Source of the DNA: Fasciolopsis buskii
Taxonomy: Eukaryota; Platyhelminthes; Trematoda; Plagiorchiida; Fasciolidae
Length of the DNA stretch: 64,000 bases
Direction of reading: 5' to 3'
Assembly: GCA_008360955.1 (NCBI GenBank)
Contig: LUCM01005979.1
Location: forward strand, 173,216-237,215
Shown here: piece after piece, positions 23,336 through 37,750 of the stretch
Layout: each line of letters opens with the position of its first letter
How positions within the stretch are numbered: the stretch's first letter is position 1
Program-made: the position numbers and the translations under genes
The notes under the pieces: generated by a model
Seen by the model: the letters and a program-made list of their open reading frames with translations, nothing else
Databases searched by the model: none
What the model was told of the DNA's origin: nothing

Positions 23336-26300
23336 CTGAATTCGTGATTCACATCATTAAGAATGTGACCTGCACTGAAGCCAGTCTACGGTGTGCGGCG
23401 TTATCCGATGCCTTGTAGATTGGGGCACCCCTCGCCCTTCGTCGACTGTTGACGCCGACGAAGTTATCAGGGCAACCACTGCGAATGAGTACGGCGTGAA
23501 AGCTTTTTACCTTTTCGAAGGTGTCGGCTGTCTAAATGCCAATGCGGACGTCCTAAAGAGTTTTTACTGAGCAACGTTTGTATGTAATGTGCGTAAAAAT
23601 TGAGAAATGCAAATACTGATCACTTCATGTGACTTTTCGGTGGATGGAGCTTTTTACTGCCCGCTTGGGTTGCCTCGCAATGCCAACAAAATTTAAGTAA
23701 TCGTTGTTCTATTGTTCATAAGAAACTAACGTGTTCGGGTGATCAGTGTATTTGCATTTCGCAAATTTTACCCTACTTGCATGTGAATGGAGTTCAGGAA
23801 TGAATATCACCGCATCAAGGGTAATTGTTCATCCAAGGCACCACAAGAAGAATAATATCTGTTCCCCTGGATAAAGAGCACTCATTTTTTCATACTTCTA
23901 CAGTGTTCACTGTAACATAACAATCCCATCAAGATACAAAGAGGATATGACTTGAATTTAAATAAAGAAAAGTGAACACTCGTTTTACTAGACGTCTGAT
24001 TTCGATTGTGAACAAGTTCAGAAAGAACATAGGGTTAACAGAAACTTTGAAAAGCGTTATCCAAGAAGTGCCAAGTGTTTACTTGTTCTCTGGGTCATTC
24101 TTTTTACTTTTATCCGTTCAAAGAACAGCTTAGCCCATCCGCATTAGCAGAACAACAAATGGTGCTTCTCTCATCACGGATTCTGAACAACGCCCCTCTT
24201 TTATCCTTTTTCGGGAACAGAATAGAGTAAATTGTTTCGGTCCCTAATGCCAAGCATACTAATTTAAGGGCTGTTTCATAGCTCCGGTTTGATCGGTGGA
24301 GCCGTTGTTCAGATCGGAAAGATTACACTATATGACAAATAGAGGTAATTACGATATATCACAGGGTATCTTTCTTCGAGGCGCCTTCATAGCAGACGAG
24401 AAATCTGGCTACTGAGAACGTCTAAACACGAAAAACCGGTGCTAACTATTACACAAATTGACATCTTTCCGAATGCTGGATCAAGTCATAAACGGTTACC
24501 CATCCGGAAGTGTATCCTACAGGTCTCGCCTATGATATGAACTGGCTAAAGTTTCCAGCCACTTCAGATAAACAAGTAGAGCGGAGTCGGTAAAAAGGAC
24601 GTGATTTCAAGCAACGTGAATTTCTGCAAAGGATAAATTGCTTCTGTCACATTCTGCACAAAAGAAGTAGACCAGCTTGCTGAAAATAATGAAGTGTATC
24701 CTCTGAGGTACTCACATGAACAATACGTGTCCCTTGTCTCAGAGTTGCAAAGGTTCACTCAGATTCAGATTCTGAGCTTACATAATTAAGCAACTACATT
24801 TCTGACCCCCTCAGTACATGACCAAAAAACTAAAGCAAAAGTATAAAGCTATTCATCACTGGAGGGATCAAGTCAAAAATAATCATGGTAAACCGGGGGA
24901 CCTCGCAATGGTACCGATGATTTTGATAAAATGGGCTGTTTTCGGAGGTCACTTTGTTTGTTTCCGCCCGCGACATACAACTTTGGTACCAGCATTTGCT
25001 TGAAGACGCTTCTTCCAACTAGTGTTTTTAAACTTTCACAGATAAGGATGTCTTGTGCTCTAGGGATTCAGGGAAAGTGCCCCAGCTACTGGAAGATACT
25101 CAGACATCATATTCAGTTGATTTTTCAAAGCTATGGTTGCATCGAACATGAAACAAAAGTTTTTCTTTTGTTTCATTATACTGTGAAAACGTTTCTGTGA
25201 CTTGCTTCATACTTCAGATGAGGCTTTAAAAATCCTCTTTCCTCGCTGTGCTTCGCTTATTAATTGAATTATACTTTACATTATTTCAAGGATACAAACC
25301 GCGGATGAGTTGTACTGTGATCAACGGTTGGTGACGGCGACCCGAGACCCACGTGGCTGAATTCCAGATCAGCATCGCTCCAATTTGATAGGAACGGTCT
25401 CATGACGGTGCATCCGTCCACTGAGTAATCACCAAATATTTTCGCTCTGATACGCTAAATCTTACTTTCATGAGAACCAGTGATTTTGCACACAAGACTT
25501 TGTATTTTTTTCGCTAGGGAAATGTTGATCGTGCACGTCCAAAATAGTCGAAAGAACGAACAGGATATGACTTGAAAACGTTCTCCCGACATTGGCCCAT
25601 GTACCTTCCGCTACAGAAATGAAATACATATCTAGTTTATTTCAGCTGTCTTAATAAGAGGATTTTTACTATTAGTGTTGAATAAAAAAATATTTCGGAT
25701 GCACATTGCTTTTCGGCGATGACAACGATCCTTTCAAATATTCGCTACAACAATGGTGCTTTTGTAATTTTATTATTGGATAACATTGTATGCAATTTTT
25801 CAGGAAAGAAGATACCCAATTCGAAGTTGCTCTCCGTGGAAGGCCCTGAATCCAAAATATTCACGTCGGATGTTCGCAAAAGGTCATCACCCCCAGACCA
25901 CTGGCATAAAATCTACTGGAACTTGAGTTTATTTTGCATGATACGACTCGGTGGTGAACAACATGAATTACTTTGTTTTTCGGTACACCATCATCAAAAT
26001 AAACTTATCCAATACGCACAGTTAACACGGTTATTGTGCACGGAACCATCTGGTAGTCGCTATTTCAGTAGTCCATTCGGAACAATAGGGATGTCGAAAA
26101 CTTGACCAAATGAGTGACTGCGGTGGAGCAACTGCCTAAACGCATTTAAGTGGCAAATCTGCAGTCTTCCACGGGCATCTTCCAAGCTAGGACCTCGTGC
26201 AACACTAGTCAACAATCTCTAGTTATGAGTACAACTCCAGATCATCTGCACCTGTTTTACGTAGATGATTAACTACACTTCTTAAGGAATCTAGAACAAA

Positions 26301-27004
26301 CAGAGTAGCTACAAGCAATCTGAAAAATATCCAACATTTGCTAGAAAATAACTGGTAGATGCGTCCCAGCTTCTTCAATTAAGTCATTTTATCACACGTG
26401 GTGGTTTATGAACGGCAACTTGTCGAGAATCCGTGATGGTGGTCAATGGCATGACTCCGCATCCGTGTGTACTTTAAAAATATGCGCCCACAAGCACGCC
26501 AAAGTGATTTTCGAAAACGTGACATAGTAGACCATTTGAAGGTCGTTGGAATAAGCGTATTGTTTCATAACCATTTCTATCGATTTGCCCGGTGGTTAGT
26601 CGAATAGACTTCAAGCTGAATAAAAAACGACAGAGAAATATGGTTGTAAATGCGTTCGATTAAAGTTATCTACCAATCACATGCGCCTGTCGTTTCTGAT
26701 GCGACTAACCGTTTAAGAAAACAACAGCTTTTAGTTGTTTACTGTGCAGTCAATTATCGTCAGTTCAAACAATTATCACTCCACTCCTGGTGCTACCGAT
26801 CCAAAGTTTTAACTCTAAAGACCTTTGTTTGGGAACCGGGTGACGGGGTCTGTTTCAAACAACGTTCTGATGAATATATTTAGACCGTGCAGAGGGACGT
26901 TATATTTTGAATAGAAGTATGCTGAATATGTGCTGAAGGATATACACACGAGCGAATAACTTTATTGCAAGCAAGTAAATTTTTCTGACATCAAAATATT
27001 CTTC
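23336..27004. other. No recognised gene
   Basis: It holds the 12-bp hairpin at 25148 and, near 26250-26280, a possible FYVDD scrap of a decayed reverse transcriptase. The frame 25719-26105 has a good acceptor (TTTTTCAG at about 25802) but no domain I recognise. Confidence 0.4.
25148..25176. repeat. Perfect 12-bp hairpin
   Basis: ATGAAACAAAAG and its exact reverse complement CTTTTGTTTCAT are separated by five T residues. It is not followed by a T-run on either strand and has no neighbouring gene; function unknown. Confidence 0.8.
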
Positions 27005-30000
27005 ATCATCATCATCGTTCAGCGTTAAACAGCAAGGCAAGCCTCACTGACCGCTGCCTTTCCCTAGAGTTACACGTTTATATAAAAAGAGTGAATATCC
27101 AAGGAGAACAGGGAGTGGACCTACACAACCGGGAAAAGATAAGACGCTGCTGCAGCCAACACACGGAACACAGTCTAACTGTACTAACGCACTCTTTCAA
27201 TCATTCTGAATCGATAGAAAATGACAACACGATCCCCACTGTTCACGGTTCATTGCCATGTCCTTCAGTGTCTCCAGCCAATTAGTTGACGGGTCTCTCG
27301 GACCCCAACCACGAAGACGTGAGACACCTACATTACTTAGGTTCGCTGTACATTTTCTCATTCCACGTTGCCACGTCATCTGTTGGCCTCCACATGGCTT
27401 CTTCCATTCCTTAGGAGGAACACAAAATAGGGCACGGTATGGTAGACGAGTGTTCGTCATACGCAATACGTAACCCAAACAGCGTAGTCTGCTAAGTTTC
27501 ATACACTGAAACAAGCTATTCTCAGAAGTGGCACCCAATACCAGATTCCTAACCTCAATATTACTCACCCGGTCACTCCATCCAATCCTAGCCATACTAC
27601 GCAGACATCGGTTGTCGAAAACCTCCAACCGACGAACATCGCCCACACGCATACTCCACGTCTCGCAACCGTACAACAGAACTGAACGCACTGCGGCACT
27701 GTACACACGACCTTTCAACTTCAGTGAAATATCAGGCCGATGCCACAAGTGCTTCAATTCAGCGTAAGCTGCAAGAGCCTTGGATATACGCATACTTACC
27801 TCCACTCGCGGGCTACCATCGTTGGACACGCAGCTACCAAGGTAGGTGAAACGGTCCACCATTGTTATTTCCTCTCCATCCAGTATCAAGTTCGGCGCTG
27901 CTGTCGTCCAATCCTGTAACAGTACTTTGCATTTTGAAGGTGCAAAGCACATGCCGAACCGAGCGACCGAGCAACCAATCTCGACAGTCTACCTAGTGCC
28001 CGTTGTGCATGGTCCGTAGACTCGAACAGGCACACGACGTCGTCTGCGTAATCTAGGTCGCATAGCTTCCCTTCACTTCCCAGTTCGACTCCTACATCCC
28101 GGAGACCTCCTAAAGCATCTTCCATCACCTCGTCCATGACGAAGTTGAGCAAGAATGGAGAGATGGGACACCCTTGTCGAACGCCACTAGTTGTTTCGAA
28201 TGAACTTGACAGTTCACCGTATACCCTAACGCGACCATAGGTATGCGAGTACAATGCTCGCAACAGGTTCACAAACTTCGTTGGCATACCGTTCCGGTGG
28301 AGAGCACTGAGTAGTGCCGGTCGATCCACGGAGTCGAAAGCACCTTTCAAGTGGAGGAAGACTACGATCGTACGGCGGCGGTGCGTGTGGCGCGTTTCGA
28401 GTACCTGTCGAAGAGTGAATATTTAGTCGATGCAACCTCGACCTGACCGAAATACGGCCTGTTGTTCGCGGATATTACTCTATTGAATCGGTGTCAAACG
28501 GCGCAGCGTTATCGAAGCTAATACCTTAGTAACTATCGGAATTAAACTAAAATCCACGATGATTGCTGCAATCACTCCGTGTACCCTTCTTGAAGATGGG
28601 CACAATCAGTGATTCACCCCATGATAGCGGGATACGCTCATCGTTCCAAATATCATGAAGCGAGGAGGCAAGTGATTTCATCAGTACTTCTCCACCCAAT
28701 TTGAAAAGAACTGGGGGAAGTTCATCGGGACCGGCAGCTTTTCCCCTCTTCAGAAGCCGAATATTCGACTCCACTTCCACTTCCGTTGGGGGATCAAGTG
28801 ACCATCCCAAGGATTCACAGCTCCAGACGTCGGACTAGATACGATAGCGTATGGCCAGTTAAACTGATCCTTGAAATGTTCTGCCCAACGGTCCGTTCTT
28901 TCCTGTCTACCATGGATGAGCTCTCCATTCTTATCGCACACGACTTCACTAACCGAAGTTCGCCGCCCACCGCTGTCGCGTATAAGCTTAAACAGTCTCT
29001 GACTGTTACCTGAAGCGGACGCCACTTCCATCTCTTCGGCTACCTTAACCCACCAGCTTTCGCGGTCATTCCTAAAGCTTATTGCCAACTAACGCTGCAA
29101 CTGCCAACGTATCTTATTCATTTCCTTGCAGTTAAGCAGCTCGCGTTTTTGCTCCATTAGAATTAGCGACGCTTGAGAGATCCAGTGTTTTTGATGAACA
29201 CTAGATCTGGGACCGCAGACGAAATTCGCTGCCAAATGCATCGCCTGCTTAATTTGATCCCACTGATCGTCTACATTGCTACTGGTCGCAGTTCTTAGTC
29301 CCTCGGGTAGTTTCTGTTCGTAGCTGTTGCGAACAGCCGAATCAGACAAACGTTCGACAGCCAATCGGATTTGTGGCCTGCGTCGATGGCCATTGAGCTG
29401 CAGCAAAAATCGCATTAAAACTAACGCATGGTCCGATTCGACGTACGTGGTCCAGTATGATCTACAGTTCTGGACAGAACCACGCCAACGGTAGCTAACT
29501 GCGATATGGTCAATCTGACTGAAAGTTCCTGTCGAGCCAGAGCGCCATGTCGCTGTGCGACGCGAACTGTGTCGGAAATTCGTACTAGATAGGAATAAAT
29601 GATTATCTGCACAGAATCGGATAAGTCTTTCTCCGTTGTCTGTTCGCTGTGCAGGCAAGGCACATCGCCCGCCTAAATAGGATTCCGGTGCACTCAGTTT
29701 TCCAACTTGTGCATTGAAGTCACCTGCTACCACCACAATGTCACAGCGTCTGCTCTTCCGAACAAGAGTGACGAGGTTATCGTAAAACTCGTCTTTCTCC
29801 ATATCAGTGCTGCAGTCTGTTGGAGCGTATGCTGAGATAACAAATAAACAATGCTTAACACTACTTTCCTTTCGGACGCCAACTGATCCCTGCAGTCTCA
29901 TGGCACACAAGCGACTGTTGACTGGGATCCAGTCTAAACTAAAAGGGCTGCTTCAGCCTTCTCACTCAACACTATTCCTACACCACGTTGACCCATAGCT

Positions 30001-30430
30001 TGAGCTGCTTCGTCTCCTGAAGTGCGAAGAAAATATCTTGACGAGACGTTTGGCGCAGTTAGTTGAATTACCCTAGTCCACTCGAATCCTGAATTCGTGT
30101 TTCACTCACGCAGCAGACATCAACCGAAAGTGAGTCCACTGTCAGATTCAAACACGCCTGTTGGCCAGCCTGCATCAAAGTGCGCACAATGAAGGAACCC
30201 AGATGCAGAGGCTGACGAGGCTTGAGAAAATGTGAGCTAACAGACTGAAAACCACCTACTACACTACTTGACAATAAAATGTTGCGAATATCGGGCGTGT
30301 TATCAATGGAGATACTATGGGTAGGCAGAAGGGGCAAACAGATTTGGTTGGAGACAGAAGAGACAGGTTGAATAAAAGAGAGGGAACTCTTGATTGACCT
30401 TAATTCACCCCACGCCAGTTGTTATTTATC
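27005..30430 (-). mobile_element. Near full-length APE-type non-LTR retrotransposon (RTE-like LINE, family A)
   Basis: The best preserved retroelement of the window, about 3.4 kb. Reading leftwards: 5' region with IVRTLMQAGQQ and VDVCCVSETRIQDSS (about 30210-30068), an APE endonuclease (VVVAGDFNAQVG and the late SDHALV signature, 29910-29089), a linker with WAEHFKDQFN (29088-28750), and reverse transcriptase with IVPIFKKGTRS, KGAFDSVDR, RQGCPISPFL and the catalytic LDYADDVV (28810-27886). The C-terminal domain has LLYGCETW and NRCLRSMARIGWSDRVSN (27952-27197). Frameshifts and stops separate these blocks, so it is not autonomous as written. The 3' end is a short GATGAT-type tail (about 27005-27020), as is usual for RTE-like elements. 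Clade assignment by phylogeny was not possible; plus-strand ORFs here are antisense shadows. Confidence 0.85.
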
Positions 30431-30984
30431 ATTATCACTTCTTGAATGTTAACAGACAGACAGTTAACCACGCTGTTAAACAAAACTATGTCCTCTGTGT
30501 CAGAGGTTGCTTCTAACCGTTGCTCCAAAATTTACACCACCCTAGTTTATGAGCGTCGGTATGAGCAACAGTCAGGCATCGTACATCCGGAATCAAGAAC
30601 GCGAAGGAGTAAAGCTGTTTTAAATCCTGTGGCTGTTGACATCCGTAATGGGAATCAAGCAGATCAAGTGAACAGTCACCTAGTCAGATGCTGACGGTTC
30701 ACTTATCCAAGTGAAGGGATTCCGAAAGCAAAACAACGTGCTTTGAGAGTTGTCCGAAAAGATTTTGGTCAGGTGGAAGGCATCAAAAATAGATTTAAAC
30801 GGCCAAAATAAGATGTTAGTCGACTAATGGATGTTGGTGTACATTAGCTCGAGATAACCTAATGGAATGAGGTACCAACTAAAAACAGGGCATATACATG
30901 CAAATCTAAAACTTTGTTATGACATGCCTGAAGTGGGAGGCATATGTACCATAGTCACTGGGATACACTACATGAGGACGAAAA

Positions 30985-31145
30985 CACCAACATGGACCCT
31001 GGAACTTGGAGTGGTGCAGAACCACATAAAATCATACTAGATCAGGTGTGATAACGAGCCGAGTGATAGCCACTTACCGTCTACCACCAAAGTGACCGGC
31101 AGATGTTACATTTCAACCTCTGACCCTTTCGCCTACAGACAATTA
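30985..31145. repeat. Dispersed repeat, diverged copy of 54588-54775
   Basis: Alignable over about 150 bp by shared blocks (GGAGTGGTGC, AGATCAGGTGTGATAACGAG, CTTACCGTCTACCACCAAAG). No ORF. Confidence 0.4.
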
Positions 31146-34100
31146 GTCCACTTGACCACCAAAGATCAAACTGAACCAAGACAATGCACATTGTAGAGTG
31201 TGTTCATGTGGGACAGGTCCAAATGAAACTGATTGTCCCATCCCTGACACGTTTGAAATACGAACCATGGAGCCGATTCAGTCGACTCAAACAGCTGTCA
31301 GACCAGTGAAAGCGATGAACCAATATGGGACCACTTCGGATATCTTCACTGATCGTCCCCCAACGGAACACCATACATTAGTATCAAATCCTCGCGGTTA
31401 GGTCAAGAGGTGATGCTCGTCTAGCGCATTCTGTTCAAACCCCTTGTCGTGGGAGTTTAAGAGATCGTTCGAAAGCTTTCCGGTTGGATTAGAAAAACGA
31501 AACTGAAGCCCATCGAACCTTCGAGGTCGGGCTGATTTCGCTGACCAACTACCGTACACAGAACGTCGGTTAATTGACGTTCCTCCCAAAAGCAACTTTT
31601 CTATACTTGAACAGTAAAGAAATCACATTACCTACCGATGTGCACTGGAAGGAAACGATTTCACTTAGTGATTAATTCGCGAACTGATGAAGCTGTGCTT
31701 CTCACAGTGTAAAGAAAACAACAAGGTGTATAGAAATTCATTTGTACGAAACTCGATCTGTTCATTTGAGTGCAGTAACACACCCGAATTCAGGAAACTA
31801 CAAGCAATTCATTTTGAACCAAAGCCTTTCAAAATATTACAACAGCTTTAACCCTGTTAAGAGTGCCTACAACTGGCCATATTTCGACTTGATGCACACA
31901 ATCCGTGCCGTATTTTGTTCGTATAATAATAATGATAATAAGAATAATGATCGATATTTAAAATGAATAGGTACCTGATCAATGATTACCGACTGAAAGT
32001 CCATCCCCTTGGGCAAGAATGAAGGTCAAATTTAGTGAAATGGCTTGTTCAATATCTTGCTCCATGGAAAAAATACCCACAGAGTACAAACAACAGATTC
32101 CGCGTGAGGATATACTCGGCTTATTTGAATCCCACCCATCACACACAGATACGATCCATGATTTCAACAATGGAAATGAGAATAACTAGAATATCGCTTA
32201 AAATGACAACTTGACAAACCCACAAATTGTCATACGTACGTTTGAAGCTATTTCCACGACGTGTAGATTATTGCAAGCAAAAACGGGCGTTATATATACA
32301 ATATTTTTCAATGATTTTTGTGATTAAACCAGATCAATGAATCGAACAGATGCGATCAAGCGTCTTCTCAGTTCAAGAATTACCTATCCTCTGACTTTCA
32401 ACCGCTATCATGAGCAAACTCGCTGACTGTGAATACACGTTCATAGTCTGTGACAGAAGGGTGATTCTTGACAGTTCCTTGCCGTTCTGTGATCGAGATA
32501 AATAAAACCGGAGCGATATAGGCCAATTGGCCGACCTACCGCCTTTCCAATTTCAAAACTTGGCTATTAGCCTGACTACTCCACTTATGAACAAGGCCGT
32601 ACGAGCGGATCAAGGTGCATGCGACAATGGCCAGGTTAGTTGTGATTTATGGAAACTGGATTTTTTTATTATAATCCTAGAACGGGCACGCCTCATTGCT
32701 TCTAGGGCTCACTATACTGGGGTGAATGAGCCAACAACTCCACGCACGTTCTCAATAGATAAGGCGTGGCCGACAACCAATCGCTGTCTACCTTTGTCCA
32801 ATAAGAAACACGTGAACAGAGGATGCGAGAAGTAGGGACCAACCAAGTACAACTTCATTTTGGTTATCCTCTTGGTTTATTACTCATGATTACAGCGGCG
32901 AAACGGAAGAAAAATGCTTGCCCCAGAGTTGTTCCCTGCCGTCACTACGATGAAAATGAACGCATATGTATGGGGCACGCAATCTCGTGGGCAATGTGAA
33001 TGAATTACGGGGCGCATACGGACATTGAAGTTGTTGAAAACAATCGTCGAAAAGATAGCGAGTTTTGTGGAGACCTTCAAAACAGATCAGTTTTACTTTC
33101 GTGAATAGATATCACTGCTGAGCGTAGTGAACAGAAAAGTTAGATTAAACTGCCTAGGAAATAATCATCAGAATGACTTTGATCACCATGAAACAAGAAT
33201 GTGCGATTCGATTGCAGAAGGAAAAAAAACCCGAGATGCAAAAAGCACCTAATTGCCTCTTATTGCTTTAGACGAAGTCAGCGCAAAAAAATCAGGAATT
33301 AATAGTCATAAGAGAATAAACGACAGGCCGGTACCGGGTAGTGGATGCGGACGTGGTAGATCGAACAACGAGACATGAGGTTAGCACTTCTGGTGACTTC
33401 CATTCTCGCTAATTCGAGTGTCCTTCACGATCACAACCGATTATCGTTTAGCTGCTATCCTTTGCTTCATTCTCTAGCCCCGAATGATAAAGCAAGTTCC
33501 AGTGAACGTAGATGGACTGCCCAGCAAACGACCTACAAGTGTTTTCATTCGCAGCTGACAACACAGTAATCTACAATTCTATTCCATGCGTGAGCTACAG
33601 TAAATCATTTAGACTCAAATGCCTGTCGTTACGGGTATTTAGCAAATAGATTCGAGCAGTCAACCCAAGAACGAGGAACATCAACATAGTTCATGATTGA
33701 TATGCCGGAGAAGCTCACTTGTCGCCCGCTGCTGCGACGAAGCCATCTTTGACCTGGCCTCTACGTTCACTCGGATTCTGAGCATTTAGTTGCATCAATA
33801 ACTGAGTAGAAAGCCCTGATCGGGACTCAAATCGTCTATCGCCGATTTTCCTGTTGATACGACCAAGCAAACATGCATCCTTGTGACATCTAATTCTTCA
33901 GACAGGCATCGGAATAATCAACAACATTCAACCGATTCACGTAATTAGTAACCAATGCCAACGTGATCAAACTGTTCAACGGCGTGAATGCAAAAGTGGG
34001 CTCCAAGTGAATTGAAGTTGCTTTTTATGTCAAAATCTATATATTCCAATACAAGTGGTTGCTCTTGTCGGTTCGACGGGTTGGGACAGTAAACCGGCCT

Positions 34101-34827
34101 TTGGTAGTACCTTTCAGTCTCCCCTACAAGTAACAACTGCAACGTCTGCTAAAGACATACCTCGAAGTAATCTGTGCACTTCGTCTCAGCATAGGCAAAA
34201 ACAGCGCGACGGACAATCATAAGCGCTTCAATCAATCGGTGCTGATAAGCAGAGAACCGTCCAATCGAACTGCTCATAAACGATTATTGGCCAGGAACGA
34301 CAGTTGATTATATTCCCCATAGATAGATCCTGATGTCAAGGCAAATGCTACTTTAGGGCTGTATATACCACAGAAGTCGGAACACTTTTGGGAACGGTAT
34401 CCAGAGCGTTTGCCCCGAAAGTCCAGCTAACAAAGCAGCGGGACGTTAGCATACGACGGAAGCACGCGTGGCGGAGCAATTTCGAACTTATCACGTAAGA
34501 TCTGGCTGCTATTTGTGCATTGCTTTGCTTCCTCCGGTGCACGAATTAACATCCAGTTACCCGTCCAAATCCATTGCTCGAAAAACCTAAGAAAGCAAAC
34601 GGAGAGGTAAACGGTATTCCATCGCAGACTGCCAATAGCTAATCAATGAAGTATGATGACTTCTTTTACCGTCGAGAGAAACTCCGACTATTCCCATCTG
34701 ATGAAGGTTTGGACCCGTAAACTGCTATTTTCAACCTTTGCTCGCTGAAGTGATTTTGTCAAGCCCTTATTGTCGTCTGTAGACTTTTCTATCTAAGGGA
34801 TTTGCAGAAAGATTCAACAATCTTGTT
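31146..34827. other. No recognised gene
   Basis: Nothing beyond scattered short frames. A stretch ending in a donor-like site at 32633 (GGCCAG|GTTAGT) lacks a usable pyrimidine tract at its upstream end. Confidence 0.45.
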
Positions 34828-35379
34828 GTTATGGTGGCCATTCTATGGTTTTTGGCGCCGCAGATTTTATTCCTGCTTTTAATTTTCCAAAACAACTTGC
34901 CCTTATTCTAAGTATTTCGAAATTGACGTTATTTTAAATACTGCGCGGTTGAATATTTTTATATATCTGCAAAAAGATTCGTAAAAACTCGTTCTGTGAT
35001 TGGCCACTCGACATATCGATCAAGGCCATCCAACAAAACTATCTAAACGATAGAGCACACTTGTATTAATGGGTCAACAATAAACGCGCGGCAGTGTCCT
35101 GTGTTTGTCTTCTCTCTTCCGCTAGCGGGCTGGGCGAGCTGTTCGTATTCCGTGCCTTTTTCTGTCCTGTGTGGCTGCTCATTCAAGGGAGCAGCAGTCC
35201 CGTTCCATTAGTTGTGCAACTACGGGCTTCGAGTCTTGAGCCCGAACTTTTGCGTCTCCAACCTCAGTGTGTTCGTGTCCTACTAGACCACAGGCTGCGC
35301 TCCTGTGCTATCGTGCGCCGCTAGTACTTGTGTCATGTGCTTCAGTGTGTGTAGATCAACCAATTTCGGCAACATAACA
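34828..35379 (+). repeat. LTR-like dispersed repeat, copy 1
   Basis: About 550 bp shared with 59738-60301 at roughly 85-90% by eye. It begins TGTTATGGTGG and ends CGGCAACATAACA, so has TG...CA ends, and contains AATAAA (35079-35084) followed by a GT-rich stretch, as in the R region of an LTR. No internal retroviral genes are adjacent, so a solo LTR is the favoured reading. Both copies could equally be another non-coding repeat. Confidence 0.5.
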
Positions 35380-37750
35380 CTTATCTGCTAGCTTACGGAC
35401 AGCAGATAGATTACAAACCATGATGAATATTAAAGAGATCCTTATTAGGGCTAATGCATCTACTTTGCTGCATGATTTCGGTAAACTTGAATGCGCAGAA
35501 ACCCCAAGATATAGGGGGAGATATAAGGCTGCACCACTTGAGGGTTAGTGTGACAAAACTACTCGTTACCTTAAGCGGTATTTGTACCAAGGTTGTTTGA
35601 AATCCGAGAAGTTGGGGCCCAGAAACGCTTGAGATTTACGGTCTGCTTTTCAAGCACTACATAAAGACACTCATGAAGCCAATGTTATTGACAGACACAA
35701 TCTAAATCGACCGATTCCGATATCGGAAGCCTCTGCTGTAGGCATTAGACCAGGTGACTCAATTTCGTCGGGAAACTAAACATATTCGACGATAAGCTGC
35801 CCTTAGTTTTTTATCGACAAAAAGTACGAAATTGCTGTTTGTTGGAAATCATTCTTGCAGCAAAAATGAATTTCTATCGCAGCTAATGACAAACACCAAC
35901 GAGAAGAGATCTAAGAAACGTCTTGGATGTATAGAATTCAGTGATTGACAGATAGCAGATTTTATTTTTCCTGCAATTGCAATTGTATTGAAATGGTGAG
36001 CTTTGACCACCACAATAGTGCTTCAGTTAATCACTGTTATGGGGAAGATGACGTTTTTGATTTTGGGATTTGAGGGGCCCCAGCGGCTAGTAGCAATAAA
36101 ACCACGTATCACCATGCACATCTTACCCAAACAGTGAAAAAGAGAACGGTATTCAAATTACAGTATACTGCTTCCTGTCTTTGGACCGCGGTAAATCATG
36201 TAAGTATAGGACCCCTTGACTTTAAGGATCAAATAACGCTCCTGACAAGAGACAATTGTGTATGCATCATCATCACCATCACAAAAAATAAAAGCGGCAT
36301 ACATGTAGCGAATGGTTTTGGTCAACCTGACTTGACAGACACGTGGGTGGGTTGACATATGTGCACGAGCATGCGCGTCCAAACACACGCACAGGCGCTT
36401 TGACAACAAACACATACACACGCGGAAGTAATACCGTATCCGCGTGAATCAGTAGCTCCGAAGCGATAGTGCCGCGACAAAAGCAGCCTCCGATGCAGAT
36501 GATCAAGAAAAGACGACTTATGCGAGGACAAGTGTGCATAAGTACTGTACTCTAGGGTGAGAGCCGGCACACAGGTGATGGCGTATAGGAAAAATACAGA
36601 AATAGAGCAGCAAAGGACAAGCGCCTCTATGCGGTATGACGAACACCTCATCGCATGTGGAAGTCTTTGACAAATGCGAGAATGGACACACAAACGTTCA
36701 CTACGGGCGCTTGGAGTCTGTAAGTAATCCTGGCATGCGTCTGGTTCGAAGCTATCCAAACGAGATTTTTATTTAAATTGCAGTTCCCAAGCGCGGACAG
36801 TTTGCCAGATAAAACAGACGTCCTAAAAGATGAGCACTAGAATCAGCCGTCCATAGAAGACACGCGAACCGTCGCCGCTTGTGAGATGGAATGAATGGTG
36901 ATAAAATTGAAAGTACACCAGCTGTGTGGGCGCAGTAAGCTGGACTAAGGGGAACCACTCACAAAACAAACACAAGAGACCAATCAAAAAGACAAAATGG
37001 AACGAGGACAAGCGTATAGAATGGCTGGTATGCATTCACACAGACCTAACACAGTGCGGAAAACGTATGCATGGAGTGGGCATGCGTCATTGAATAGAAT
37101 GAAATGACTGTCCTGGTTGAATAGAATTTGGGAAGACTGTGACAGTAAACAGAATCCACAAACGAAACAAGGATACTTTTGGGCTCAGGAACAAGGGAAT
37201 GGGATGCACTTTTTGTCAGCAGTTCACCGCTGAATCTGTTGTACGCATGTAAGCAGACGTAGGTGATCCTGTATACAGAAATACGTGGTTTGACAGGAAG
37301 GGATTTTAGTGACGGTGACGACGATGTACCTGATCGTGTTCGGTTCCGATAATAAAGCACCCATATCAGTGAGTATGCGTTACGAGGTACCGTCGAAGAT
37401 TTGGGTAGAATAACAAAAAGAAACAGACTTACAATATCACAGGAATCTTGTTCATGTGGTAGACGTAAACAAGAACAAGATTCGAAGGCGACTAGGCAGA
37501 CGAGATCAAGTATGTAACTGGATCACAGTCGAACTACGACAGGACAGAGATAGCACTAGCAGTCAGTTGTAGGTAGCTATGCACGACAGCCATTACCGTT
37601 TGGTGAGGCCGAGGCGAATAGAGTAACACGAATATAATGATTGTTTCCATAAGATAACTTGACAAACCAAGGATGTGACTGATTGGCTCCTGTGACGGTG
37701 ACTGACGGATAGATTTGTCATGACGTTACTCATGCAATGCCAAATCGGAA
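35380..37750. other. No recognised gene; probable ZFAND4 3' UTR and downstream flank
   Basis: I see no supported exon here. The minus-strand reading frames at 36158-36759 and 37046-37360 are open by composition (CA/GT-rich DNA) and lack domain motifs. The part next to 37750 is expected to hold the ZFAND4 3' UTR. Confidence 0.5.
36767..36772 (-). promoter_or_regulatory. Possible polyadenylation signal for ZFAND4
   Basis: On the minus strand an AATAAA-type hexamer occurs at about this position, roughly 1 kb past the TGA stop. The interval 36773-37750 would then be 3' UTR. The hexamer is common by chance in AT-rich sequence, so this is only a candidate. Confidence 0.25.

Noticed and set aside
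25802..26280. Open frame after TTTTTCAG and a FYVDD motif, considered as a BEL/Pao-type polymerase remnant
   Set aside because: Only the YVDD box is recognisable, followed at once by a stop. No neighbouring RT, RNase H or integrase blocks.
27091..27767. Plus-strand ORFs starting MNIQGEQGVD and MAPNTRFL, also at 46261, 46698, 50829 and 51266
   Set aside because: Antisense shadows of the LINE-A C-terminal domain; their recurrence follows the repeat, not a gene.
32521..32632. Possible exon ending in GGCCAG|GTTAGT
   Set aside because: No pyrimidine tract at the putative acceptor, unrecognised product and no partner exons.
36158..36759. Overlapping minus-strand ORFs downstream of ZFAND4
   Set aside because: Driven by CA/GT-rich simple sequence; Cys/Val-rich translation without motif. 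More likely 3' flank or UTR.
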